Shown: piece after piece, positions 10,522 through 20,738 of the stretch | Layout of the letters: every line of letters starts with the position of its first letter | Position numbering within the stretch: the first letter of the stretch is position 1 | Assembly (NCBI RefSeq): GCF_003112775.1 | Contig: NZ_BFCH01000002.1 | Coordinates: 259,195 to 323,194 of the forward strand | DNA from: Mycobacterium montefiorense | Lineage (GTDB): Bacteria > Actinomycetota > Actinomycetes > Mycobacteriales > Mycobacteriaceae | DNA length: 64,000 bases | Reading direction: 5' to 3' | The notes under the pieces: model-generated | What the model was told of the DNA's origin: nothing | The model's input: only the letters and a program-made list of their open reading frames with translations | Database searches by the model: none | Made by a program: the position numbers and the translations under genes

Positions 10522-11193
10522 GTGGTCGGGGGCGCAGTTGTCGCAGTGGTCCCGGCCGCGGGGTTGGGGGAGCGGCTGCGTGCCGGTATCCCTAAAGCAT
10601 TCTGCGAACTCGACGGTCGCACTCTGCTTGAGCGGGCCGTCGCGGGTCTGCTGCAATCGGGGGTCGTTAACCATGTCGTGGTGGCGGTACCCGCCGATCG
10701 CATCGATCAAGCCAAACAAGTCCTAGGCTCGGCAGCCACCGTCGTGCCGGGCGGCGCCGGGCGCACCGAATCGGTCAGTCTGGCTTTGTCCGCCCTGCCC
10801 GGCGAACCCGAGTTCGTCTTGGTTCATGACGCCGCCCGGGCATTGACTCCGCCCGATTTGATCGTCCGGGTGGTCGACACTTTGCGGGCCGGGCACAGCG
10901 CCGTCGTCCCCGCGCTGGCGCTGCATGACACCATCAAGGCCGTGGATGCCAACGGCGTGGTGCTGGGCACGCCGGAGCGGGCCGGGCTGCGCGCGGTGCA
11001 GACGCCGCAGGGTTTCGCCGCCGAGCTGTTGCTGCGCGCATATCAGCGCGCTGCCGGCGCGGTTTTCACCGATGACGCATCTCTGGTTGAGCACGTGGGT
11101 GGCCAGGTTCAGGTCATCGACGGCGACCCGCTGGCATTCAAGATCACCACCCAGCTGGATCTGCTGCTGGCCCATGCGATTGTGCGCCGGTGA
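10522..11193 (+). CDS. ispD: IspD, MEP cytidylyltransferase
   Basis: The 223-residue enzyme of the non-mevalonate isoprenoid pathway joins CTP and methylerythritol phosphate. The nucleotide-binding start PAAGLGERL with IPKAF, and the later VHDAARAL, are the family motifs. The GTG start lies 15 bases after carD. The stop overlaps the ispF start by 4 bases. Confidence 0.96.
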   Translation: MVGGAVVAVVPAAGLGERLRAGIPKAFCELDGRTLLERAVAGLLQSGVVNHVVVAVPADRIDQAKQVLGSAATVVPGGAGRTESVSLALSALPGEPEFVLVHDAARALTPPDLIVRVVDTLRAGHSAVVPALALHDTIKAVDANGVVLGTPERAGLRAVQTPQGFAAELLLRAYQRAAGAVFTDDASLVEHVGGQVQVIDGDPLAFKITTQLDLLLAHAIVRR

Positions 11194-11669
11194 ACGAGTT
11201 GCCGCGGGTCGGTCTGGGTACCGATGTACATCCGATCGAGTCCGGACGGCCCTGCTGGCTGGTAGGGCTGCTGTTTGCCGATGCCGACGGCTGCGCCGGA
11301 CACTCCGACGGCGACGTCGCCGCGCACGCACTGTGCGATGCCGTGCTGTCGGCTGCCGGGCTGGGTGACATCGGGGCCGTGTTCGGCGTCGACGATCCGC
11401 GGTGGAAAGACGTCAGCGGCGCCGACATGCTGCGCCACGTCGTCGATTTACTGTCGGAGCACGGCTTTCGGGTCGGAAACGCCGCCGTGCAAGTGATCGG
11501 CAACCGGCCGAAGATCGGTCTGCGGCGCGCCGAGGCGCAGCAGGTGTTGTCGGATCTACTGCGGGCGCCGGTATCCGTCTCGGCGACCACCACCGACGGG
11601 CTGGGCCTGACGGGGCGGGGCGAGGGTTTGGCGGCGATCGCGACTGCCCTGGTTGTCGCGCACGCATAG
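11190..11669 (+). CDS. ispF: IspF, MEcPP synthase
   Basis: The 159-residue enzyme makes methylerythritol cyclodiphosphate, two steps after IspD in the same pathway. The metal-binding Asp12-x-His14 (GTDVHP) and the GHSDGDV motif are present, and the C-terminal substrate-loop motif TTTDGLG is intact. It starts with GTG inside the ispD stop, showing coupling. Confidence 0.96.
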   Translation: MNELPRVGLGTDVHPIESGRPCWLVGLLFADADGCAGHSDGDVAAHALCDAVLSAAGLGDIGAVFGVDDPRWKDVSGADMLRHVVDLLSEHGFRVGNAAVQVIGNRPKIGLRRAEAQQVLSDLLRAPVSVSATTTDGLGLTGRGEGLAAIATALVVAHA

Positions 11670-11720
11670 CCCCGCGAGCTGCGATCGGCCGATCGGAACT
11701 AGCAGGTAAGCTGGCACGTC

Positions 11721-13130
11721 GTGACCGATCGCCCCCCCATGCGGCTACACGACACGGCAGCTGGTGCCGTGCGTGATTTCGTTCCGCTGCGCGAGGGGCA
11801 CGTCTCCATCTACCTGTGTGGCGCCACCGTTCAGGGGCAGCCGCACATCGGGCATGTCCGCAGCGGCGTGGCCTTCGACATCCTGCGCCGTTGGCTGATG
11901 GCGCGCGGTTACGACGTCGCATTCATCCGCAACGTGACCGACATCGACGACAAGATCCTCAACAAGGCGGCTGGCGCGTGCCGACCGTGGTGGGAGTGGG
12001 CGGCCACCTACGAGCGGGCATTCACCGCGGCCTACGACGCCCTGGACGTGCTGCCGCCATCGGCGGAGCCGCGAGCCACCGGCCACATCACCCAGATGGT
12101 CGAGTTGATGGACCGCCTGATCGAGAATGGTCACGCGTATGCCAGCGGCGGCGACGTGTACTTCGACGTGCTCAGCTACCCCGAGTACGGCCAGCTGTCC
12201 GGCCACCGGATCGATGACGTCCATCAGGGCGAGGGCACGGCCACCGGCAAGCGCGATCAGCGCGACTTCACCATGTGGAAGGGCGCCAAACCGGGCGAAC
12301 CGTCATGGCCGACGCCGTGGGGCCGTGGGCGCCCGGGCTGGCACCTGGAATGCTCGGCGATGGCGCGCACATATCTGGGCCCAGAATTTGATATCCATTG
12401 CGGTGGAATGGATTTAGTATTCCCGCACCACGAAAACGAAATCGCTCAATCTCGTGCGGCCGGGGATGGATTCGCCCGCTACTGGCTGCACAACGGCTGG
12501 GTGACGATGGGCGGCGAGAAGATGAGCAAGTCGCTGGGTAACGTGCTGTCCATCCCGGCGATGCTGCAGCGCGTTCGCCCGCCCGAACTGCGCTACTACC
12601 TCGGCAGCGCGCATTATCGATCGATGCTCGAATTCTCCGAGACCGCCCTGCAGGACGCAGTGAAAGCCTATGTGGGAGTTGAGGAATTCCTGCACCGGGT
12701 GCGGGTCCGCATCGGTGGCGTCGTCTCGGGTGAGTGGACGCCGCGGTTCGCCGAGGCGCTCGACGACGACCTCGCGGTGCCGATCGCGCTTGCTGAGATC
12801 CACCACGCTCGAGCGGAGGGCAACCGGGCACTCGACGCCGGCGCTCACGAAGGCGCCTTGCGGCAGGCCGGTGCGATCCGGGCGATGATGGGGATCCTGG
12901 GCTGCGACCCGCTCGACGAACGCTGGGAATCGCGCGACGAGACTTCGGCGGCCCTGGCGGCTGTCGACGTGCTGGTCCAAGCCGAACTGGAAAGCCGCAA
13001 GCAGGCCCGCGAGGAGCGCAATTGGGCTCTGGCAGACCAGATCCGGGATCGACTCAAGAACGCTGGCATCGAAGTCACCGACACCGCCGACGGGCCGCAG
13101 TGGGAGCTGCTGGCCGGTGACGACAAGTAG
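11721..13130 (+). CDS. cysS: Cysteinyl-tRNA synthetase
   Basis: A 469-residue class I synthetase. The HIGH motif reads HIGH in [11 protein letters not shown], the KMSKS motif is [10 protein letters not shown], and the zinc-binding cysteine in YLCGATV is present. The DALR domain lies near the C-terminus. This is the translation enzyme, not MshC. The GTG start is 8 bases after TAAGCT (11707-11712), a possible -10 that would give a nearly leaderless transcript. rlmB follows with no gap. Confidence 0.96.
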   Translation: MTDRPPMRLHDTAAGAVRDFVPLREGHVSIYLCGATVQGQPHIGHVRSGVAFDILRRWLMARGYDVAFIRNVTDIDDKILNKAAGACRPWWEWAATYERAFTAAYDALDVLPPSAEPRATGHITQMVELMDRLIENGHAYASGGDVYFDVLSYPEYGQLSGHRIDDVHQGEGTATGKRDQRDFTMWKGAKPGEPSWPTPWGRGRPGWHLECSAMARTYLGPEFDIHCGGMDLVFPHHENEIAQSRAAGDGFARYWLHNGWVTMGGEKMSKSLGNVLSIPAMLQRVRPPELRYYLGSAHYRSMLEFSETALQDAVKAYVGVEEFLHRVRVRIGGVVSGEWTPRFAEALDDDLAVPIALAEIHHARAEGNRALDAGAHEGALRQAGAIRAMMGILGCDPLDERWESRDETSAALAAVDVLVQAELESRKQAREERNWALADQIRDRLKNAGIEVTDTADGPQWELLAGDDK

Positions 13131-14063
13131 ATGGCCGGAAACTCGCGGCGCCAGGGGGCGATTCGTAAATCTGGTTCCAAGAAGGGTCCGACCGTTGGTT
13201 CGGGCGGCCAACGGCGTCGCGGACTGGAGGGCCATGGTCCCACCCCGCCGGCGCACATGCGCCCCAACCATCCCGCTGCCAAGCGCGCCAGCCGGCCGCA
13301 GCAACGCAGGCCCGCTAAACGCACCGACGAAACCGAAACGGTGCTCGGGCGCAACCCGGTGTTGGAGTGTTTGCGCTCCGGGACTCCCGCGACGGCGCTC
13401 TACGTCGCGCTTGGCATCGAGGCTGACGAGCGAGTAACCGAATCTGTCACCCGTGCTGCTGATTTAGGTATCGCGATCCTGGAAGTGCCGCGCACCGACC
13501 TGGACAGGATGACCACCAACCATCTGCACCAGGGCATCGCGCTGCAGGTGCCGCCATACAACTATGCCCACCCCGATGATCTGCTCACGACCGCTCTGCA
13601 ATCCCCCCCGGCGTTGCTGGTCGCATTGGACAACATCTCCGATCCGCGCAATCTAGGCGCGATCGTTCGCTCGGTCGCGGCCTTCGGCGGCCACGGCGTC
13701 TTGATACCGCAGCGCCGTTCGGCCTCGGTTACGGCGGTGGCGTGGCGAACCAGCGCCGGTGCGGCCGCCCGCATTCCGGTGGCTCGAGCCACCAACCTCA
13801 CCAGGACACTGAAGAATTGGGCCGACCGCGGGGTGCGGGTGATCGGGTTGGATGCCGGTGGCGACACCGCGGTCGACGACCTGGACGGCCGCGACCCGAT
13901 CGTGGTGGTGGTCGGTTCCGAAGGCAAGGGCCTTTCTCGGCTGGTACGGCAGAACTGCGAACAGGTGGTGTCGATACCGATGGCCGGTGATGCCGAATCG
14001 CTGAATGCCTCGGTGGCCGCCGGGGTTGTGCTCGCCGAGATCGCGCGTCAGCGCAGGAGTTAA
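13131..14063 (+). CDS. rlmB: TrmH/RlmB-type 23S rRNA 2'-O-methyltransferase
   Basis: The 310-residue SPOUT methyltransferase matches Rv3579c. A basic, disordered N-terminus (about 1-65) precedes the substrate-binding domain. The catalytic domain has [16 protein letters not shown] and the knot segment SLNASVAAG. The ATG directly follows the cysS stop. The Gm2251-type rRNA target is inferred from the family. Confidence 0.92.
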   Translation: MAGNSRRQGAIRKSGSKKGPTVGSGGQRRRGLEGHGPTPPAHMRPNHPAAKRASRPQQRRPAKRTDETETVLGRNPVLECLRSGTPATALYVALGIEADERVTESVTRAADLGIAILEVPRTDLDRMTTNHLHQGIALQVPPYNYAHPDDLLTTALQSPPALLVALDNISDPRNLGAIVRSVAAFGGHGVLIPQRRSASVTAVAWRTSAGAAARIPVARATNLTRTLKNWADRGVRVIGLDAGGDTAVDDLDGRDPIVVVVGSEGKGLSRLVRQNCEQVVSIPMAGDAESLNASVAAGVVLAEIARQRRS

Positions 14064-14068
14064 CCCGA

Positions 14069-15049
14069 TTGCCGGGCCGGCTCGCGCACCTGGGTGCCAT
14101 GGTGGCCGCCATCGTGTTGCTGGTGCCGTTGCCGGCGTCCCCAGCGGAAGCGTCCGGATTCGACCTGCAGGCTCACCGCGGCGGGCGTGGTGAAACGAGC
14201 GAGGAATCGCTGCGTGCATTCGCTAAATCGCTCGAACTTGGCGTCAGCACACTCGAACTCGACATCGTCATCAGCAAAGACGGGCAACCGCTGGTGTGGC
14301 ACGATCCGACGATCGCCGCGGAAAAATGTGTCGACACCGGGCCGGCATCTCCCGGCGATTCGCAATACCCCTACGTCGGTAAGCTGGTGCACGAGCTCAC
14401 CCTGGCGCAGATCCACACGTTGGACTGCGGCCGGCTGCTCGCCGAGTTCCCGCACGCTGAAGTGGTGCGGGACAACAAGATAGCGACCCTGCCGGAAGTG
14501 TTCGCGCTTGCCGACTCGTATCGGGCCGCGGTGCGTTACAACATCGAAACCAAGGTGGAAGCCGACAAACCGGGCAGCTCAGCCGAGCCCCAGCAGTTCG
14601 TCGACGTGATCCTTGCTGCGGTCAGGTCGGCGGGCAAGCTCGCTGCCGTCGAGATGCAAAGCTTCGACTGGCGCACCCTACCGATGGTGCACCAGGCCGA
14701 ACCGTTGATTCCGTTGGTGGCCTTGTACAACGAGGAGACCTGGGTTCCCGATTCGCCGTGGCTAGCCGGCATCAACGCAGCCGCCGTCAGCGACCCGATG
14801 ATCGGGGCGCTGATGGTGGGCGCGAACATCGTCTCGCCCAGATACCAGCTGGTCACCGGCAGGCCGTATGTGGATCACGCACATGCATTGGGGCTCAAGG
14901 TTATTCCGTGGACGGTCAACGACCCCGGCGCGATGCGCGAGCAAATCGGCTTTCGCGTCGACGGCATCATCACCGACTATCCCTCGCTGCTGCGTGGCGT
15001 GCTGGCTGACCTGGGCATGCCATTGCCGACGTCCTATCACCGTGGTTAG
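14069..15049 (+). CDS. Secreted glycerophosphodiester phosphodiesterase-family protein
   Basis: The 326-residue protein has the GDPD motifs: AHRGGRGETSEES (general acid-base histidine), the metal ligands in LELDIV, and WHDPT. A signal peptide ends near PAEA (about residue 28). The start is TTG at 14069, five bases after the rlmB stop, with the ribosome site GCAGGAG inside the rlmB end. The later ATG would lose the basic n-region. The enzyme probably cleaves phosphodiesters outside the membrane. It is not at this place in H37Rv as I recall, and it opens the accessory block. Confidence 0.82.
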   Translation: MPGRLAHLGAMVAAIVLLVPLPASPAEASGFDLQAHRGGRGETSEESLRAFAKSLELGVSTLELDIVISKDGQPLVWHDPTIAAEKCVDTGPASPGDSQYPYVGKLVHELTLAQIHTLDCGRLLAEFPHAEVVRDNKIATLPEVFALADSYRAAVRYNIETKVEADKPGSSAEPQQFVDVILAAVRSAGKLAAVEMQSFDWRTLPMVHQAEPLIPLVALYNEETWVPDSPWLAGINAAAVSDPMIGALMVGANIVSPRYQLVTGRPYVDHAHALGLKVIPWTVNDPGAMREQIGFRVDGIITDYPSLLRGVLADLGMPLPTSYHRG

Positions 15050-15070
15050 GCATCCACGTCAGCCGAGCTG

Positions 15071-16468
15071 CTAGCGGGGCGTGCTGCCGGTCAAGCCGCC
15101 CTTCGCGAGAGCCGGCTGCTCGATGCCGTGTTGCTGTCGGCGACGGTTGGCCAGCGCTGCGCGCCACAGCATTCCCGGGCGAAGTAACCGGGTGGCGGGG
15201 TCGATCAGTCCCGTCACTCTAACGAACCGATTGACGGCTTCGGTGTCGTATTCGGCCGCCGTGAGGACACGATCGACGTATGCGTTGAGCAGCCGGGTGA
15301 GCAGGGGTGGGGTTCCCTCGATTTCGGGTAGGCAGAGGTCGGGGTTGGCCGACAGTTCCCAGGCCGTGCGAATCGGTAACGCCGCGTCCTGGAAGAATCG
15401 TTGCGCCAAATCCCTTGTACCGCTGGATAAGCAGTCGCGCAGCGCCAATGCCTCGAGGGCGGCTACGGTCATGCCCTGACCGTAGATCGGGTTGAAGCTG
15501 CAGATCGCGTCGCCGATGACCAGCAGGCCCTGAGGGAACCGTCGCATCTTGTCGTATCGGCGCCACCGACTGGATGGCTGACGATGCCGCGAGGGCTCTC
15601 CAATGGGTTGGGCGGCTTTTACCGCGGCGAGCAACCGCGCCGGTGCGAAGTCTTCGACGAACTCGCACATCGAGATCAGATCGGGGTGTGGTCCGTGACC
15701 CGCGATGCCAAAGACGGTGAACATCCAGGTGTCGTTCTCCGCTTGGATAGTGCCCAGCCCGCGTGGCCGGCCAGGCACGGGTCCGACGATGAAACCGAGC
15801 TCGTGCAGCGCATCCGGTGCCGTGCTGAGCAACTGGCTCGCGTAGGTCAACTCCATCATGACCTGGTCCTCACGCGGGCGGTCGTAGCCGAGGGCGTCCA
15901 GCCAGGCCGGGGTGCGGGCGCCGCGCCCGGTCGCGTCGATCACCAAATCGGCCCGCAGCGTGAGTTCTTCGTGGGTGCGACGGTTGACTACCCGCGCCCC
16001 GGTGACGCGATGGTGGTCGGGTGCCGAGGTCAATTCCGCGATGTCGTGCTCGTCGAGCAGGTTGACGTTGGGGATGGTGCGCAGGCGCGCACGGACGTGA
16101 TCCTCCAGGAAAGGCCGGGTTGCGAGATAGGCGGTAAACGACGTGGCGCTGCCGGTGCGCACCATCAGGTGCCCGCCCAGCTCGTAGTGCAGCTGCGACA
16201 GATCCCGGCCATCGATGTAGTGCGCGCCGTCGACGACCAGCTCGTCGAGGATGCCGGGGAAGAATTCCTGGAGTACCTGCGCACCGCGGGGCAGCAGGGC
16301 GTGCAGGTGCCGACCCTGCGGCACACCCCGGCGGGGGACGCCGATGTCGGGCAGCGGGTCGCGCTCCACCACCGTCACCACATCAAAGAACTCGCTGAGC
16401 GACCGCGCGGCCAGCAGACCGGCCATGCTCGCTCCTAATACCAGTGCGTGATTTCCGATCTTTGCCAT
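15071..16468 (-). CDS. FAD-dependent monooxygenase/reductase
   Basis: A 465-residue flavoprotein of the group A monooxygenase / geranylgeranyl-reductase type. The N-terminal Rossmann motif is LGASMAGLLAARSL. The second FAD motif is VIGDAICSFNPIYGQG about two-thirds along. A GR-like motif (DATGRGARTP) lies between. The substrate cannot be read from sequence; relatives act on aromatic, polyketide or isoprenoid compounds. Start ATG at 16468 has AGGCGGTGG upstream; ATG-like starts up to 16495 are possible. It diverges from the LuxR-type regulator across a region with a 14-bp palindrome, and with the P450 it forms a likely oxidative cassette. Confidence 0.85.
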   Translation of the reverse strand: MAKIGNHALVLGASMAGLLAARSLSEFFDVVTVVERDPLPDIGVPRRGVPQGRHLHALLPRGAQVLQEFFPGILDELVVDGAHYIDGRDLSQLHYELGGHLMVRTGSATSFTAYLATRPFLEDHVRARLRTIPNVNLLDEHDIAELTSAPDHHRVTGARVVNRRTHEELTLRADLVIDATGRGARTPAWLDALGYDRPREDQVMMELTYASQLLSTAPDALHELGFIVGPVPGRPRGLGTIQAENDTWMFTVFGIAGHGPHPDLISMCEFVEDFAPARLLAAVKAAQPIGEPSRHRQPSSRWRRYDKMRRFPQGLLVIGDAICSFNPIYGQGMTVAALEALALRDCLSSGTRDLAQRFFQDAALPIRTAWELSANPDLCLPEIEGTPPLLTRLLNAYVDRVLTAAEYDTEAVNRFVRVTGLIDPATRLLRPGMLWRAALANRRRQQHGIEQPALAKGGLTGSTPR

Positions 16469-16537
16469 AGCCCACCGCCTGTGCTGAGCGTTCATCCGAC
16501 GAAACCCATGTTCATGGCCCGCAACGCGGGGCGACAG

Positions 16538-16551
16538 CGTAGTCGACTACG
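16538..16551. promoter_or_regulatory. 14-bp perfect palindrome, candidate operator
   Basis: CGTAGTCGACTACG is perfectly self-complementary and lies between the divergent FAD monooxygenase and LuxR-type regulator. A copy of its 12-bp core with one change (GTAGTCGGCTAC) occurs upstream of the P450 at 19278-19289. The shared site suggests joint control, perhaps by the regulator encoded between them. Confidence 0.6.
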
Positions 16552-16616
16552 TCATCGCTGCGACGCAGCTACACGTGAGGTCGCCGAAACGCCGGCAAAG
16601 CGGACGTTCGCACCGT

Positions 16617-16622
16617 TATAGT
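16617..16622 (+). promoter_or_regulatory. -10 element giving a leaderless regulator mRNA
   Basis: TATAGT lies exactly 6 bases before the GTG at 16629, the spacing expected when transcription begins at the start codon. Mycobacteria use leaderless mRNAs widely. This supports the GTG at 16629 over the longer reading from 16575. Confidence 0.6.
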
Positions 16623-16628
16623 CGCCGA

Positions 16629-19250
16629 GTGATCGGCGCTGAGCCGTTGACCGGGCGTGACAGCGAATTAGGGATCGTTCGCCGCGTCCTCGGCGCGGTA
16701 GGCAACTACTCGGGCGTGATGATCGCCGGAGCCGCTGGCGTGGGCAAGACCTGGCTGGCCCACGAAGCGCTTCGGCGTGCCGCGGCGGCGGGGGAGCGGA
16801 CGAAGTGGGTCGTCGGCACCGACTCGGCGCACGCGCTGCCCCTGGGAGCGTTCATCGGCGCGCTCGGCGACGCGATGTCGGATCCGCGCACAGATGTGCA
16901 GCGCGTGATCAATTCGTTTGTCGCGCAACAGCGCCGGGGTCGTGTGGTGGTCGGGGTTGATGACGCGCACCTGCTGGATGGATTGTCCGCCCTCGTCGTC
17001 CATCAGTTGGCGCAATCGGGTGGAGTCCGGTCGGTGGTCACGATCCGCACCGGCAGCGACGAACCCGATGCGGTGACGGCGCTGTGGAAGGACGGGCTGC
17101 TGGAACGGCTTGATCTGGAACCGCTTTCGGCCGCGGCGACACGCGAGGTCATCGAGAGCAGGCTGGACGGTCCGATCGATGCGCGCAGCGCGGCCCGGTT
17201 CCAAAAGCTGACGGGAGGGAATGCGCTTTTCCTGCGGCAGCTGCTGGCCGATCAGGTGGCCGCCGGGCGGATGCGCAAATCGGCCGGGGTATGGATGTGG
17301 GACGGAGACGTTGCCGTATCGGCGAGCCTGTCCGACACGCTGGGCCGCCAGATGGGACGGCTGAGCCCGGGGATGGCGATCGTGGTCGACACGTTGTCGC
17401 AGTGTGAGCCGCTGGCCGTGGACGTCCTGTGCGATTTGGCGCTCCGCAGTGACCTGGCGGCGGCCGAGCGACTGGGCCTGGTCAGCATCGAACGCACCGG
17501 CGCCGGACTGACCGCCAGGCTCGCCCACCCGCTGTTCGGCGAGCTGCGCCGGGCCAGCGCCGGCGAGTTGTATCTCTCGGGCATCCGGGGCCGGTTGGCG
17601 GAACGGCTGGAGAACGACGGCGATGATGATATGCAGGCCACCGTGCGCCGCGCCCTGTTGCGCCTTGAGTCGGATCTGGACCCCGACCCCGGGCTCTACC
17701 TGGAGTCGGCCCGGCATGCAATGACGCTGTTAGATCTGGATCTGGCCGACCGATTCGCCACCGCTGCCGCGCATGCCGGCGCGCCCGGGGCGGCCGGGGT
17801 GCGGGCCATGAACCTGGCGCTCCTCGGGCGGGGCGAGCCGGCCGAGGAGGCACTGCGCGCGATGGCCGGCGCCGACCTGCCCGACGCCCATCACTGGGCG
17901 ACCGTGCGGGCGGCCAACCTGATATGGAATCTGTTCAATTCCAAAGACGCCGCGGCAATCCTTGCCGGGTTGGCCGCGAGACCCGAGACTCCGGCGCAGC
18001 GAGCGGAGCGGTTGGCGGTGCAGGCGTGCCTGGATGCGGTATCGGCGCGCTGCGAACTCGCGGCCGAAAATGCCAGAACTGCGATGGATTTCGACGAACT
18101 GTCCGGCTTTCACACGATGATGGCCTCGCTGGCGTTGATTATGGCTATGGGGGCGCTGGGTCAGGTCGATGAGCTCGCGGGCGTGGCCGAGCAGGCGCTG
18201 CGACGCGCAACGACGTCGTTCCAGGCATCGCATATGCGGTTCTGGTTCGGCGCCGTGTATGGCCGTGCCTGCCGCTTGACCGGACGCATTGACGAATTTG
18301 TCAGTACGGCAAGGCAACTCGCCGACTCGGCCCGCGACGTTCCGGGCCTGGCATATGCGAACCTGGTCTTGCTGTTGGGAAATGCCGAACAGGCTCGTGG
18401 CGCTGTGGCCGAGGCGGTCCGGCTGGTGCACGAGGCGGCCGCCGGAGTGCAAATACATTGCATCACAACGGGTTTGCGGCCTGCAAGCTACTTCGCGCTC
18501 GCTGAGGCGCATGCGAAGTTAGGACAGGCCGGCGAAGCGAGTGACGCTGTCGCCGCGGCGCGATCGTGCGTGCCCGCGGACTTTCTGTTCATGCATACCG
18601 CCTTGGCACTGGCCGACGGATGGGCGATGGCGGCAAGCGGTCACTTGAGCGAGGCCGTGGCAAGCGTAATCGAGGCGGCGCGGTTGGCCCGAGATCGCGG
18701 CCAGCCAACCCATGAGCTGGCCTGTATCCAGGCCGCGGCGCAGTGGGGCGATGCCTCGCAGGCACCGCGGGCGCGGGAGCTGGCCAACGCGTTGTCGTTG
18801 CCGCTGGCCGCCGCCATCGCATTGCACGCACAGGCCCTGTTGGCGGGGGACGGTGAGGGCCTGCTGGCGGCATCGGCGGCGTACCGGACGATCGGTGATC
18901 GGGCCGCCGCCGCCGACGCGGCGGCGCAGGCCTCTGTTGCGTTCGACGAAGGTCAGCAGCACCGGCGTGGGCGGTATGCCGGCGCATTGGCCAGGGAATT
19001 GTCCGACGAATGCGGCGGCCTGCACACGCCGGCGCTGCGGACTCCGACCGGTCTGAAGTTGTCGGGTCGCCAGCGCGATGTGGTCGAACTCGTGGTGGCG
19101 GGCCTATCCAACCGCGAAATCGCCGAGCAGCTGGTGATGTCGGTGCGCACCGTGGAGGGTCACGTTTACCGGGCCTGCCAGCGGGTGGGGGCTCAGTCGC
19201 GCGAGGAACTGGCATCGATCATCGAAGCCGGACCCTGCGGGTCGTCCTGA
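16629..19250 (+). CDS. Large LuxR-family ATP-binding transcriptional regulator (LAL type)
   Basis: The 873-residue protein combines an N-terminal AAA/STAND ATPase, a long helical repeat middle and a C-terminal LuxR-type DNA-binding domain. Walker A is GAAGVGKT (about 34-41) and Walker B is VVVGVDDAH (about 105-113). The DNA-binding segment has LSGRQRDVVELV, then GLSNREIAEQL and SVRTVEGHVY. Such proteins are usually ligand-sensing activators of nearby genes. The palindrome 78-91 bases upstream and its near-copy before the P450 are plausible targets. GTG at 16629 is preferred because of the -10 placed for a leaderless mRNA. Confidence 0.88.
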   Translation: MIGAEPLTGRDSELGIVRRVLGAVGNYSGVMIAGAAGVGKTWLAHEALRRAAAAGERTKWVVGTDSAHALPLGAFIGALGDAMSDPRTDVQRVINSFVAQQRRGRVVVGVDDAHLLDGLSALVVHQLAQSGGVRSVVTIRTGSDEPDAVTALWKDGLLERLDLEPLSAAATREVIESRLDGPIDARSAARFQKLTGGNALFLRQLLADQVAAGRMRKSAGVWMWDGDVAVSASLSDTLGRQMGRLSPGMAIVVDTLSQCEPLAVDVLCDLALRSDLAAAERLGLVSIERTGAGLTARLAHPLFGELRRASAGELYLSGIRGRLAERLENDGDDDMQATVRRALLRLESDLDPDPGLYLESARHAMTLLDLDLADRFATAAAHAGAPGAAGVRAMNLALLGRGEPAEEALRAMAGADLPDAHHWATVRAANLIWNLFNSKDAAAILAGLAARPETPAQRAERLAVQACLDAVSARCELAAENARTAMDFDELSGFHTMMASLALIMAMGALGQVDELAGVAEQALRRATTSFQASHMRFWFGAVYGRACRLTGRIDEFVSTARQLADSARDVPGLAYANLVLLLGNAEQARGAVAEAVRLVHEAAAGVQIHCITTGLRPASYFALAEAHAKLGQAGEASDAVAAARSCVPADFLFMHTALALADGWAMAASGHLSEAVASVIEAARLARDRGQPTHELACIQAAAQWGDASQAPRARELANALSLPLAAAIALHAQALLAGDGEGLLAASAAYRTIGDRAAAADAAAQASVAFDEGQQHRRGRYAGALARELSDECGGLHTPALRTPTGLKLSGRQRDVVELVVAGLSNREIAEQLVMSVRTVEGHVYRACQRVGAQSREELASIIEAGPCGSS

Positions 19251-19277
19251 CACGTCGCGTCGGGGCGGGCAAGTGGA

Positions 19278-19289
19278 GTAGTCGGCTAC
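19278..19289. promoter_or_regulatory. Second copy of the palindromic site, upstream of the P450
   Basis: GTAGTCGGCTAC differs from the core of the 16538-16551 palindrome by one base. It sits 58 bases before the P450 ATG, so both oxidative genes of the block are flanked by the site. Confidence 0.55.
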
Positions 19290-19346
19290 GCGTGCGCGCA
19301 AACGGGACTCGGCCATACCGTGCCTGCAGCGGACAAAGGAGTTGGC

Positions 19347-20738
19347 ATGGTCGAGATGCTGCAGATACCAGCGGTCGAGACGCTGAATCTGGCACCGAAG
19401 AATCCACTGCCGTATGTGCGGCAGCTCCAGGCGGTGCGGTCCTACATCGAAGGGTTGCAGACGCTACTGGACGCCGGCGGCCCAGTCACCCGGCTGCGAC
19501 TCGCCCCCAAATGGCTGTTGCCAGATGTTGTGGTGATCGCCACTCCGCAGGGCGCGCGAGATCTGTTGGGCCGCAACGACGAGGCCTGCGACCGCGGCCG
19601 TGTTCGCGTGATGGTCGAGATGCGCGCGCTGATGGGCGGCAACTTGCTCAACCTTCCGCACGAACGCTGGCTACCGCGGCGACGCGCATTGCAGCCGATG
19701 TTCACCAAGCGACACGTCGCCGGCTACGCGGGACACATGGGGGCTGCCGCACAACAGGTCGCCGACGGCTGGCGCGCCGGTGCCATCGTGGACTTGGACA
19801 GCGAATGCCGGCTGCTCACGCTGCGGGCTCTTGGGCGTTCGGTGCTCGGAGTGGACCTCGACGAGCGCGCCGAGGAGGTCGGGCATGCGTTGCGGGTTTC
19901 GTTGACGTGGGTGGCCGACCGCGCCGCGCGGCCGGTGAATCCGCCGCGGTGGCTGCCCACCAGCGGTCAGCGTGCAGCTCGCCGGGCCAACGACACCCTG
20001 CATGGGCTGGCCGCCGAAATCCTGCACGCGGTGCGCGCTGATCCCGACCGGGATGCTTCCCTGGTGCGAGCACTGATCGAGGCGGTGGACCCGCAGACCG
20101 GCCGGCCATTGACCGACGACGAAATCTGTGAAGAGTTGGTGCTTTTCATGCTCGCGGGCCACGACACTACGTCGACGACGCTCACCTATGCGCTGTGGGC
20201 GTTGGGACACCATCGCCACATTCAGGACCAGTTGCGAGCAGAGGTTGACGCGCTGGGCCAGCGTGCGCTGACCACTGATGACGTGCCCCAACTCGGTGTA
20301 ACCGTGCGGGTGCTACACGAGGCGCTGCGGTTGTGCCCGCCCGCGGCCGGAACGGCCCGGATGCCCACCCAGGACATCGTGGTGGACGGCTACCTGGTCC
20401 CAGCCAAAACCATTGCACTGGTGAGCATCTACGCGATGCACCGCGACCCCGCACTGTGGGAGGATCCGGCGCGTTTTGATCCGGACCGCTTTCTCCCGGA
20501 ACGTTCGAAAGGCCGCAGCCGTTGGCAGTATCTGCCGTTTGGGGGCGGACCGCGGTCATGTATCGGCGACCACTTCGCGATGCTAGAGGCTACCCTCGCG
20601 CTGGCCACGATCATCCGCACCGCTGAGATCGATTCCCTCGACGACGATTTTCTGCTGGCCACACCGTTCACGGTGGTTGCTGCGAAGCCCATTCACGCCC
20701 ACATTTACCCGAGGGCTAAGACGGCGACACACATCTAG
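19347..20738 (+). CDS. Cytochrome P450
   Basis: A 463-residue P450. The I-helix reads AGHDTTSTT (about 270-278), the K-helix EALR (about 325-328), and the heme loop FGGGPRSCIG has the cysteine near residue 405. I do not recognise the subfamily; it is not CYP125. The ATG at 19347 has an ideal ribosome site (AAAGGAG at 19335-19341), so it is preferred over GTG at 19320. The gene follows the regulator by 96 bases and ends on a CTAG shared with the convergent arsB-type gene. Confidence 0.92.
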   Translation: MVEMLQIPAVETLNLAPKNPLPYVRQLQAVRSYIEGLQTLLDAGGPVTRLRLAPKWLLPDVVVIATPQGARDLLGRNDEACDRGRVRVMVEMRALMGGNLLNLPHERWLPRRRALQPMFTKRHVAGYAGHMGAAAQQVADGWRAGAIVDLDSECRLLTLRALGRSVLGVDLDERAEEVGHALRVSLTWVADRAARPVNPPRWLPTSGQRAARRANDTLHGLAAEILHAVRADPDRDASLVRALIEAVDPQTGRPLTDDEICEELVLFMLAGHDTTSTTLTYALWALGHHRHIQDQLRAEVDALGQRALTTDDVPQLGVTVRVLHEALRLCPPAAGTARMPTQDIVVDGYLVPAKTIALVSIYAMHRDPALWEDPARFDPDRFLPERSKGRSRWQYLPFGGGPRSCIGDHFAMLEATLALATIIRTAEIDSLDDDFLLATPFTVVAAKPIHAHIYPRAKTATHI

